Shown here piece after piece: positions 8,020-14,682 of a DNA stretch of 19,534 nucleotides; within the stretch, counting starts at the first letter, position 1; each line of letters begins with the position of its first letter. The stretch spans positions 1 to 19,534 of the forward strand of contig CALCDN010000043.1 in assembly GCA_937900755.1 (NCBI GenBank), given 5' to 3'. The notes under the pieces are model-generated. The model searched no databases and was not told where the DNA came from. It saw nothing but the letters and a program-made list of their open reading frames with translations. The translations under genes were made by a program, and so were the position numbers. The DNA comes from an uncultured Acetobacter sp. Its GTDB lineage: Bacteria > Pseudomonadota > Alphaproteobacteria > Acetobacterales > Acetobacteraceae.

Positions 8020-8790
8020 ATGTTTGAGTCAGGCAAGCCTGTATCTGTTGGCGATACAAATTTGTTCGTCTCTGAAGCCGGGAATCCGAAGGGCCAAGCC
8101 CTTGTTCTGCTGCATGGCGGCTTGCAAAGTCGACTTGATTTTATCCCGCTTGCGAAGCTTCTTGCAGAAGATTACAGGCTGATTGCCATTGATACGCGCG
8201 GGCATGGTCGCTCTGGCATTGGAACGGCCCCCCTGACATATCGCCAGATCCAGAATGATTTCGCCACGGTTCTTACCGTTCTGGGGCTGCAAAATGCCGG
8301 TATTATCGGGCACAGTGACGGTGGCATTGTCGCCTTGCGTCTTGCTGCGTCCCGTACCGTGCAACCGGAGTTCGTCATAGCGGTTGGCGCACATTGGATG
8401 TTGCCTGAAAATGATCCGACCCGGCAGATCTATCAGACGATCACTCTTGAAAACTGGCGGGGAATGTTCGGGAATCAGATATCGGTCTACAATGCGGAAA
8501 ATCCCGAGCCAGATTTCGGAAAGTTATTCAAGGCGACAACACATATGTGGCTCGGCTGCGACGAAGACGCCTATCCTGGCGCGTCTGTAAGGAACATCCA
8601 GTGTCCTCTGCTCGTGGTGCATGGTGATGACGACATGCTGGTGTCGCGGCAGCAGGCTTTTGAACTTGCCGGGCAAGTCAAAGGTGCGAGGTTGCTCAAT
8701 CTCCCCTTCGCCAGACACACATTACTTGAAGACATGCCTGAGCGTGTTCTGCCGTTCTTACAGGATTTCATGGCACGCGTTACAACATGA
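8020..8790 (+). CDS. Alpha/beta-fold hydrolase
   Basis: This 256-residue cytosolic protein has a complete alpha/beta hydrolase layout. LLHGG at 30-34 supplies the oxyanion-hole region and DTRGHGRS at 58-65 is a conserved family turn. The nucleophile elbow GHSDG puts Ser99 as nucleophile, HGDDD at 201-205 contains the acid (probably Asp204), and His233 in FARHTLLED is the catalytic histidine. There is no signal peptide. The family includes esterases, lactonases, haloperoxidase-like and C-C hydrolases, and the substrate cannot be read from sequence. No strong ribosome binding site precedes ATG 8020. It is a stand-alone gene, divergent from cas3 and ending in a hairpin terminator. I see no reason to link it to CRISPR function. 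Confidence 0.9.
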   Translation: MFESGKPVSVGDTNLFVSEAGNPKGQALVLLHGGLQSRLDFIPLAKLLAEDYRLIAIDTRGHGRSGIGTAPLTYRQIQNDFATVLTVLGLQNAGIIGHSDGGIVALRLAASRTVQPEFVIAVGAHWMLPENDPTRQIYQTITLENWRGMFGNQISVYNAENPEPDFGKLFKATTHMWLGCDEDAYPGASVRNIQCPLLVVHGDDDMLVSRQQAFELAGQVKGARLLNLPFARHTLLEDMPERVLPFLQDFMARVTT

Positions 8791-8820
8791 AGGCGGAAAC
8801 GGTCAGTCCGTATCCGCCTT
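8790..8820. terminator. Bidirectional hairpin terminator between convergent genes
   Basis: Arms AAGGCGGAAACGG (8790-8802) and CCGTATCCGCCTT (8808-8820) pair over 13 positions with one mismatch around a 5-base loop. The hairpin begins at the last base of the hydrolase stop and lies 30 bases past the DUF3604 gene stop on the other strand. The trailing T run is short (TTTACT), so termination strength is uncertain. Position between convergent genes supports a shared terminator. Confidence 0.7.
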
Positions 8821-8850
8821 TACTGGAGGCCACCTCGGACTGTAGCCGCC

Positions 8851-11223
8851 TTAGCCTGCGAGGAATAAAGGCGATGTCCAGACACGTGACTGATCACGCT
8901 GCCGCGCTGTAAGAAACAAAGCATATTCGCGGCGCGGAAGAAGGTTCAGGATATTCCACTCTATTTCTCCCGCAATATCGCGCGGAAGAGCGCTTTCGGT
9001 AATCCGCTCGACAGCAAGCCGAAGCTCCACACCAGGAATATCAAGCACAACCGCGCTGTTCACCAGCAGATACTGGCCTGATGTTTCAAGGCTGGCCTTG
9101 GGGCAGGCCGTGTGAACTGGCGGCTGTAGGGGATCCCCGACCTTGGTATAGCCGAACAGGTCTGCACTGACTTTAATGCGGACATCTTCCAGCGCGGAAA
9201 GCGTAAGTTCAATCGCATCAGTATCGCCATGGGTGGCGGTGGTGAAGCAGACAGTCGTGCCGCCCTCGCGCCATGCGGTTTGTTCAGGATGATCGAACCC
9301 CTCGGTCACGACATCCAGGATGGCCGCACCGGTGATCTCGATGGCGCCGCGCCAGTAGGCCGCACGATAGCGATCTTTAATGCGTGCGCCCCCTATTCGA
9401 ATACGGATCCGACGAGGTGAAAACCCGGCTTCGGCGTGTAAGTTACGCTGCCAGATGCAACGATCCGCATCAAAAAGGCTGACTTCTTCCCAGCCAGCCG
9501 TTCCAAGCAAGCGATAGCTGAGCGGGACATTGAAATCAGCCTGAGCTTCTTCTCCCATCCATATAGTCCCCTGACGCAGGGACGCGACGCTGCGTTCACC
9601 GGTTGTGGCAAAGGTACGGCGTTCCCGTAACGCGCCCCCGATACTCTCCCGGTCCAGTTTTTTCGCCAGAACACCAGTCAAACCGCCACGAGAACCGAAC
9701 ACAGCGGTCGCTGGAGCCCCACCGCCGCAACGCCCCTGGTGTTCATCGCTGGCGGCTGACGCACCAACACGGTACCCACGCGCCAGCGCATCAATGTAAT
9801 TCCAGTGGAACTGCCCCCATGCAGAGGTGATCTCAGTCAGTCGTTCCAGTTCGGGATGATGCCAGTCAAAAATGCAACGTCGACCGCCCACATGCGGGAT
9901 CATCAGATGGCCTTCTGGATCGTCGGCGTAAGCGGCCCAGAGCTGATCAACCGGCCATGTCCCGGGTTTGATCGTACCGGCGGTAAACTCGTTCCATTCG
10001 AAAGACCTTACCGAATTCCCGTGCGCATCAAACGGAAACCGCGGTTTGCCATCACGCAAGAACACAACATTACGGTCTCCTCCCGCGGCGGAGTTGCCAC
10101 ACCATTCGGTTCCCGGATAACAGACAAACTGTCCCGGCTGGTTTAGGCGGGAGATAATCCCGACGGCTTCATCCCATTTTTCTTCGGTGATATTGAAGTC
10201 GTTCACCGTATAGCCAAGCACGTCCAGCCCCGCTGCATCCTTGCCATAACTGAGGTTATAGTAAGTATCGTTCGTGCCGACGGTGTCTTGTGAATGAACA
10301 TGCAAATCAGCATAGAAGACGCTCAGGTCATCTTGCTTTGCTTCGACGCTAACATAAGCGGTAACCGGGGCAATTGGGGAATCATCCAGCCAGGCTCTAA
10401 CCCGCCATTCACCAGCCTCGTCCAGTTGAACTCCCTTCAAGAGGGCGATGGCCCACCCGGCTCTGGCAAAATCAGCCTTGAAGACATGCTCTTGACCACC
10501 CGGCGCGCTCAGAATCAGACGACCGGTTGCGTTCAGATTTTCAACCGTGTTTCCCCATACATCGTCTAGTCGCAGGCGCAGGTCAAAACTTTGGTGCAAA
10601 GCCACCAAACGTGGTGCAATCAACTGCAACGCTGCCGGGGCGGCAGGCACGATGTCCAGCACGCAGTCGCCCGGAACCTCGGCAAATTTGGAACTGCCTA
10701 GCGGATCAATGAACAGTCTAAAACGAAAGTTTTTTTCGACGAAGGTTTGCACGCGCGTGCCGGCCCCGCCCTGCCTCCGATCACCAAGGCGGATAACGAT
10801 CCGGTCACCGGGATTGAGATAACCATCTACAATGTCAATAATGACTGCTTTTTGGAAAGGACGCTCATGGCCCTTCTGATCAAACCGCACTTTAAGGGCC
10901 TGAACAGTAGAGGGGCTTTGGCCATGCCGCAGAGACGTGGCATGATATTCGGCAGAAACATAATGGGCTGCCTGGGGATCGGAAGTCTGGAACAAAGCCC
11001 AGTCCGAATAGAATTTGAATGTCAGCTTCAGCCATGCGCCATCGGCGAGCGCCACGCCGCCAATTTCGTATGTCAACACAAGTTCGGTCCACTCCCCCGC
11101 AGAGAGCTGTTTTCGGTCCAGGCTGATGCGACCGAGGAACGGAAGGGAATGAACATAGTCGCTCAAACCGGAAGGAACGGTAGCCGCGACAGGGCCAGAG
11201 AAAGAAGGTGTGATGTTATCCAT
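8851..11223 (-). CDS. DUF3604/PHP-like putative metal-dependent hydrolase
   Basis: This large protein (790 residues from my chosen start) has an N-terminal part of about 300 residues that is rich in beta strands. A PHP-like metal site follows: DLHVH at 306-310, Glu373 in GTEWCG, His444 in PHVGGR and SDEH at 492-495 (Asp493, His495). DWHH at 453-456 may also contribute. A beta-rich tail of about 240 residues closes it. This arrangement fits the DUF3604 family; metal binding and hydrolysis of a phosphoester or similar bond are inferred from PHP-type ligands, and the substrate is unknown. The frame is open to 11406, but the extra 61 codons have no ribosome site, and a TATAAT on this strand at 11396-11401 lies within them. 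ATG 11223, with a weak AGG 10 bases upstream, fits where I recall relatives beginning. The longer form would add a hydrophobic stretch that could pass for a signal peptide, so location is open. It is divergent from a GntR regulator. Confidence 0.75.
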   Translation of the reverse strand: MDNITPSFSGPVAATVPSGLSDYVHSLPFLGRISLDRKQLSAGEWTELVLTYEIGGVALADGAWLKLTFKFYSDWALFQTSDPQAAHYVSAEYHATSLRHGQSPSTVQALKVRFDQKGHERPFQKAVIIDIVDGYLNPGDRIVIRLGDRRQGGAGTRVQTFVEKNFRFRLFIDPLGSSKFAEVPGDCVLDIVPAAPAALQLIAPRLVALHQSFDLRLRLDDVWGNTVENLNATGRLILSAPGGQEHVFKADFARAGWAIALLKGVQLDEAGEWRVRAWLDDSPIAPVTAYVSVEAKQDDLSVFYADLHVHSQDTVGTNDTYYNLSYGKDAAGLDVLGYTVNDFNITEEKWDEAVGIISRLNQPGQFVCYPGTEWCGNSAAGGDRNVVFLRDGKPRFPFDAHGNSVRSFEWNEFTAGTIKPGTWPVDQLWAAYADDPEGHLMIPHVGGRRCIFDWHHPELERLTEITSAWGQFHWNYIDALARGYRVGASAASDEHQGRCGGGAPATAVFGSRGGLTGVLAKKLDRESIGGALRERRTFATTGERSVASLRQGTIWMGEEAQADFNVPLSYRLLGTAGWEEVSLFDADRCIWQRNLHAEAGFSPRRIRIRIGGARIKDRYRAAYWRGAIEITGAAILDVVTEGFDHPEQTAWREGGTTVCFTTATHGDTDAIELTLSALEDVRIKVSADLFGYTKVGDPLQPPVHTACPKASLETSGQYLLVNSAVVLDIPGVELRLAVERITESALPRDIAGEIEWNILNLLPRREYALFLTARQRDQSRVWTSPLFLAG

Positions 11224-11434
11224 GTTTGGCCCGACCTGGTGGCGTAGATTTTGTTCCCGCATCAAGGAGGGAAATGACCTACGGAGAGAACCCGCGCTTT
11301 CCGCCAGCATGACTGACTGCGGCAGAGGAATAATACAGGATAATACAAGCGTCGCAAGGCTCAGGAAATCTGGCATTTGCGGCGCGTTGGAAAATATTAT
11401 AACCATATGTATTAAAAGGGATTTATAAAATTAC
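11224..11434. promoter_or_regulatory. Divergent control region with repeated TAATACA motif
   Basis: This 211-bp region lies between the DUF3604 gene and the GntR-family gene. ATAATACA occurs twice in direct orientation at 11330-11337 and 11340-11347, exactly 10 bp (about one helix turn) apart. TAATACA occurs inverted as TGTATTA at 11408-11414. A minus-strand TATAAT at 11396-11401 may be the -10 of the DUF3604 gene; its -35 is poor. The repeats are candidate binding sites for the adjacent regulator. The DUF3604 frame stays open through most of this region. Confidence 0.45.
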
Positions 11435-12163
11435 ATGCAGCTTGCCAGAGAAAATGCCACGCCTCTTTATCGCCAGATCGCCACGCAACTGCGTCAAGAA
11501 ATTGCTGAAGGGCGGTTTGAGCGAACTGGAAAACTGCCTTCCGAAGCAGAACTTCGAGAGAGGTTTTCAGTCAGTCGGGTAACGGTAAGGCTGGCGTTGA
11601 ACACACTGGCTGAAAGTGGCCTGATCGAACAACGCAAGGGGAAAGGGACGTATCTTATCGGGCGTGAAGTGCGTTACGAACTCGATACCCTGCGCAGTTT
11701 CCATGAGTCCCTGCGCCTGCAGGGTTTCGATGCCCGAATGAGCTTACTCACCTTCGCGCTCAGAACACCTCCCCGACCCATCGGGAACATGCTTGGACAC
11801 GATAATGCGTGCCTCTTCCTGGAAAGGCTCCACCTGATCGGTGAAGAGCCAATTGCCGTAGGATGCAGCTTTTTACCCGCAAAGCTTGCCAATATTCCAC
11901 GCGTCGAGGCAGATATCGTACCAACATACGCATTGCTCAACCGTTTTTCCGGGCACTCTCTGGATCGGGTTCATGTAACCCTTGGTGCGCAAACGGCTGA
12001 CACCAGACTGGCTCATCTGCTGCAAATTGCGGAAAATTCGGCGCTGCTGCGCATGGAACGTATTTCCTATTTTATGAACAATCAGCCTGCCGAATACTCC
12101 ACCTTTTTTATTCGCCCAGAGCGCTATCGCTTTACACTCAATAGTCACTTTGTAAGTGAATAA
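11435..12163 (+). CDS. GntR/HutC-family transcriptional regulator (UTRA ligand domain)
   Basis: This 242-residue protein has an N-terminal GntR winged helix (about 9-75). PLYRQIATQLRQEIAEG, LPSEAELRERFSVSRVTVRLA (split over 37-57) and the wing motif QRKGKGTYL are all typical. A UTRA effector-binding domain follows (about 95-235), with ERLHLIGEEPIAVGCSFLP in the usual place and a C-terminal aromatic/arginine strand. HutC-type regulators are normally repressors relieved by a small ligand related to the pathway they control. It sits divergent to the DUF3604 gene, its likely target. The ribosome site is weak: AAGGG lies some 14 bases before ATG 11435. The ligand is unknown. Confidence 0.93.
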   Translation: MQLARENATPLYRQIATQLRQEIAEGRFERTGKLPSEAELRERFSVSRVTVRLALNTLAESGLIEQRKGKGTYLIGREVRYELDTLRSFHESLRLQGFDARMSLLTFALRTPPRPIGNMLGHDNACLFLERLHLIGEEPIAVGCSFLPAKLANIPRVEADIVPTYALLNRFSGHSLDRVHVTLGAQTADTRLAHLLQIAENSALLRMERISYFMNNQPAEYSTFFIRPERYRFTLNSHFVSE

Positions 12164-12340
12164 GGGCACAATCCGATACCAGGGCTGACTGACATCGCCC
12201 CATTCTGCGCCAACAGGCTCTGCCAGATGTTCGGGTGCCAGACATACGGAACCGCTACAAGTCCACTTACGACCGGCATCATGACCGAGCCGCCTGAAAT
12301 GCCGCGTCATATGCTGCATCAGTTCAAGATTAGCCTCACT

Positions 12341-12364
12341 CTCCGGTAAACCCGGAGCAGTTCA
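12341..12364 (-). repeat. IS3-family-like terminal sequence (remnant)
   Basis: Read on the minus strand, the segment starts TGAACTGCTCCGGG and continues TTTACCGGAG. This resembles the TGAACCGCCCCGG...CCGGAG ends of many proteobacterial IS3-family elements as I recall them. CTCCGG and CCGGAG can also pair as a 6-bp hairpin. No transposase frame is attached, so only a terminal scar would remain. The match is from memory and moderate. Confidence 0.3.
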
Positions 12365-12408
12365 CAAAACATCCTGCAGGCTGAGCATTTTTTTGTACGA
12401 GCAAGGCC

Positions 12409-12428
12409 CACCAGGGTCAGCCCTGGTG
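12409..12428. terminator. Hairpin 8 bp past the LysR-gene stop
   Basis: CACCAGGG and CCCTGGTG form a perfect 8-bp stem with a 4-base loop just beyond the stop of the LysR-family gene. No T run follows on the minus strand, so it may be a weak or factor-assisted terminator or an mRNA 3'-end stabiliser. Its right part doubles as one arm of the 12-bp inverted repeat that bounds the spacer. Confidence 0.45.
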
Positions 12429-12436
12429 CTTGTGCA

Positions 12437-13321
12437 TTACGGCGTATCCTGCGCTGCCTTTCGCAGGTCTTCACGCAGCCGGTTTATAATCGGGCGTGCC
12501 CCATGCCCGGTAAACTGCTCAATATAGTAATTTCCCAAACCGGGAATGGCGGGAACCGTCTTGCAAACATCCAGCCCAAGGGCCTGCACAAGGTTCTGGG
12601 ACGCAGGCCAAGGGACTAGGGCCAGAGCGTGGCTCTCCTTGACCATCATCAATGCAAGTGGCGTTGTATCCACCGATTCAACAAGCTGGGCGGCCCCATC
12701 AAGCATGCCGGGGTAGCGCGTCAGCAACGTATTCCAGCCAACTGCGTGGGAGCGCACGTCCAGCAGGCGAAAATCGGTTATTTCATGGGTATCCGTTATA
12801 TTATCGACATCCTGCTTTTTGCCGACAACAACATGCATAATGCCCATAAGCCACCCCGGGTGGGTGAGCGTAGACATACCATGGTCAAAACGGATGGCCA
12901 TATCCGGCTCACTGTGCCTTTGCGCATCCTCTATGATCAGGTCAATCCGAACCAGAGGGTTTTCGCTTTCAAACTCAGCCAGGCGGCGGGGCAACCAACT
13001 CATGGCCATAAGCTGGCTGGCCACAAGCGATATCCGCTCCACGTCCTTGCGTGGAAAAAGAGAGGCCGTCTTGGCTTCAATCGCCCTGAGGGAAACCTGC
13101 ACGGTGGGCAGGAATTCGTTGCCCTCAAGTGTCAGCCTGACCTTGTTGGCACTGCGGATGAAAAGCGGTTTTTTAAGATAGGTCTCAAGAGCCAGTATCT
13201 GCTGGCTGACTGCGGCTGCCGACATGTTCAACTCACGTCCGGCAGAGGCAAAACTCTGGTGCCGGGCCGCGGCATCAAAAACGCGCAGCCAGTTCAGGGA
13301 TGGAATGCGCACCGTTTGCAT
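12437..13321 (-). CDS. LysR-family transcriptional regulator (GcvA/OccR-like position)
   Basis: This 294-residue protein has the LysR winged helix at about 3-62 (SLNWLRVFDAAARHQSF, LNMSAAAVSQQILALE, KKPLFIRS). The remainder is the periplasmic-binding-like effector domain. The opening IPSLNWLRVFDAAAR is typical of the GcvA/AmpR-type branch. ATG 13321 is preferred; a TTG at 13357 would add 12 residues. Neither has a good ribosome site. The gene is divergent from the opine-type transport/oxidase operon, as occR and nocR are from their opine operons, so it is probably that operon's activator and responds to the imported substrate. A T-N11-A box 9 bases upstream supports autoregulation and control of the divergent operon. 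Confidence 0.92.
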   Translation of the reverse strand: MQTVRIPSLNWLRVFDAAARHQSFASAGRELNMSAAAVSQQILALETYLKKPLFIRSANKVRLTLEGNEFLPTVQVSLRAIEAKTASLFPRKDVERISLVASQLMAMSWLPRRLAEFESENPLVRIDLIIEDAQRHSEPDMAIRFDHGMSTLTHPGWLMGIMHVVVGKKQDVDNITDTHEITDFRLLDVRSHAVGWNTLLTRYPGMLDGAAQLVESVDTTPLALMMVKESHALALVPWPASQNLVQALGLDVCKTVPAIPGLGNYYIEQFTGHGARPIINRLREDLRKAAQDTP

Positions 13322-13329
13322 GCGAAAAC

Positions 13330-13346
13330 CATAAGCTGAACTTATG
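13330..13346. promoter_or_regulatory. LysR-type T-N11-A operator box
   Basis: CATAAG-CTGAA-CTTATG is a perfect 6-bp dyad with a 5-bp centre. It fits the LysR consensus T-N11-A, with T at 13332 and A at 13344. It lies in the intergenic region just upstream of the LysR-family start and about 95 bp before the binding-protein start, a usual distance for activator and autorepression sites. Confidence 0.65.
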
Positions 13347-13398
13347 CTTTCTGCCAAGAAAAAATATATTCCGATATCGCATTTAAAAATCTAAAGCA

Positions 13399-13418
13399 GT
13401 TACAGAGACTTGTGTAAC
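13399..13418. promoter_or_regulatory. Inverted repeat upstream of the transport operon
   Basis: GTTACA (13399-13404) and TGTAAC (13413-13418) form a perfect 6-bp dyad separated by 8 bp, ending 22 bases before the binding-protein start. It does not fit T-N11-A spacing, so it may be a second operator, the activation-side contact, or an mRNA hairpin in the leader. Confidence 0.35.
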
Positions 13419-13440
13419 ACACACCAACGGGAAACCATGA

Positions 13441-14292
13441 ATGCCTCTGCGCGCAAAATACATGGCAATAGCATGCATGCTCTGCATGTTTCCCGCGTCC
13501 GGGTGGGCTGCGGAGCGTTTGCGCACGCTCACAATTGCTACGGAAGGCACTTATCCCCCGTGGTCCTTTGCAAAGCCCGACGGGTCATACGCCGGATACG
13601 AAATGGACCTTGTAAAAATCCTCTGCCAGCGCATGACCGTAACATGCCGGATTGTAACACAGGACTGGAATGGCCTTATACCCGGACTGCGCGTGGGCCA
13701 GTATGACGCCGTAATCGCCTCCATGGGTGTAACAGAGGACCGCAGCAAAATTGTCTCCTTTTCCATTCCCTACACCCGCGCGCCCAACGGGTTCCTGTCA
13801 ACGGCTGCCAACCCTTTGGCCCACCTGCCCGATATGGGCCTGTCATTCGACCTGACCCAGAACCCCACCCCTGCACATGCAGCGCTGGATACCCTTAAGG
13901 CCAAACTTCTGGGCAAGATCATTGGTGTGCAAACCGGCTCAACAGCCGCCGTGTTTGCCGAAGCCTACCTGCGGGGCAGCACGCTCATGGAGTATCCCTC
14001 CTTTGAGCAATTGGGGCTGGAACTGGTTGCGGGGCGGATAGACATAGCCATTGCCAATGTCACAGCCTTCAAAACCCTTATGGACGCAGCCCCAAAGGAC
14101 ACCCTGGTCATGACCGGGCCAACATTTTCTGGGGGGGTGCTTGGGTCGGATACGACCAACATGGCCTTCCGCCCTGATGATGATGACCTGCGCAAAGCTT
14201 TCAATGGCGCACTCACCTCCGTCAACCACGACGGCACGAACAAGGCTCTGTCCGAAAAATGGTTTGGTACGGATATTTCAATCCATGACTGA
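13441..14292 (+). CDS. Periplasmic amino-acid/opine-type ABC transporter binding protein
   Basis: This 283-residue protein starts with a Sec signal peptide (basic start, hydrophobic core to about residue 20, cleavage near GWAA at 21-24). The family-3 solute-binding fold follows: IATEGTYPPWSF and YEMDLVKILCQRM. Cys62 and Cys69 are spaced as in the disulfide of LAO/HisJ proteins. DAVIASMGVTEDR is at 89-101; Arg101 matches the Arg that holds the ligand carboxylate. The extra LTQNPTPAHAALDTLKAKL segment and following IGVQTGST resemble the octopine/nopaline-binding branch rather than HisJ. Gly96 replaces a Ser that binds ligand in LAO. It would capture an opine or a basic or modified amino acid for the two permeases and ATPase downstream. 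The ribosome site is weak (CGGGAAA). An ATG at 13462 is an alternative start. Confidence 0.92.
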   Translation: MPLRAKYMAIACMLCMFPASGWAAERLRTLTIATEGTYPPWSFAKPDGSYAGYEMDLVKILCQRMTVTCRIVTQDWNGLIPGLRVGQYDAVIASMGVTEDRSKIVSFSIPYTRAPNGFLSTAANPLAHLPDMGLSFDLTQNPTPAHAALDTLKAKLLGKIIGVQTGSTAAVFAEAYLRGSTLMEYPSFEQLGLELVAGRIDIAIANVTAFKTLMDAAPKDTLVMTGPTFSGGVLGSDTTNMAFRPDDDDLRKAFNGALTSVNHDGTNKALSEKWFGTDISIHD

Positions 14293-14376
14293 AAACTCCC
14301 AATAGCCCAGCAGCCCTCGCGCTTTTTACTGCGCATGACTTCCGATCATGTTTTCACTCTTGATTTCAGGGTTACG

Positions 14377-14682
14377 ATGTTCTCTTCGCTCTCCCCCATC
14401 ACGCATGGCGTCACGCTTTATCTGGACGGGCAGCCACTTGCCGCCAATAGGGGCGAGAGCGTTGCCGCCTGCCTGCTGCGCGCGGGCGTGGCCTATAACA
14501 GGTTGACCCCCGTATCGGGCACGCCGCGCCTGCCCTACTGCATGATCGGGCACTGCTTTGACTGCCTGGTGGAAATTGACGGAGTTGGTAATCAACAGGC
14601 CTGCCTGACAATCGTCCATGACGGTATGCAGGTCCGCCGCCAAAATGGTGCGGCGTCAGCCGTGGAGGACCCCACGCCATGA
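14377..14682 (+). CDS. Small [2Fe-2S] subunit of a flavin-dependent opine/amino-acid dehydrogenase
   Basis: This 101-residue ferredoxin-like protein resembles the gamma or HcnA-type small subunit of heteromeric flavin dehydrogenases. Cys55, Cys60, Cys63 and Cys76 give the plant-ferredoxin pattern C-x4-C-x2-C-x12-C (PYCMIGHCFDC) for one [2Fe-2S] cluster. It probably carries electrons away from the two FAD subunits. I start at ATG 14377, with AGGG 5 bases upstream; an in-frame ATG at 14335 has no ribosome site. The end overlaps the next gene as ATGA, so the subunits are translationally coupled. Relatives occur in octopine/nopaline oxidase, D-hydroxyproline dehydrogenase and hydrogen cyanide synthase sets. 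Confidence 0.9.
   Translation: MFSSLSPITHGVTLYLDGQPLAANRGESVAACLLRAGVAYNRLTPVSGTPRLPYCMIGHCFDCLVEIDGVGNQQACLTIVHDGMQVRRQNGAASAVEDPTP

Larger units (their letters stand above)
12164..12436. other. Gene-free spacer with possible mobile-element remnant
   Basis: I find no convincing coding region in these 273 bp. Short frames on the minus strand match nothing I recognise. The segment 12178-12427 is bounded by a 12-bp perfect inverted repeat (ACCAGGGCTGAC / GTCAGCCCTGGT) and contains an IS3-like end. It is best read as a decayed small element or insertion scar between two unrelated gene sets. Confidence 0.5.

Noticed and set aside
8020..8790. Alpha/beta hydrolase as a CRISPR accessory gene
   Set aside because: It is divergently transcribed with its own likely promoter and terminator, and the family is a common housekeeping or catabolic one; adjacency is the only link.
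11873..12319. Minus-strand frame across the GntR-gene end and spacer
   Set aside because: Over half of it is antisense to the GntR-family gene, and the remainder matches no family I recognise.
14334..14350. CATGA-N7-TCATG dyad before the small Fe-S gene as an operator or attenuator
   Set aside because: The arms are only 5 bp, lie inside an operon and have no supporting promoter or T run; likely chance.
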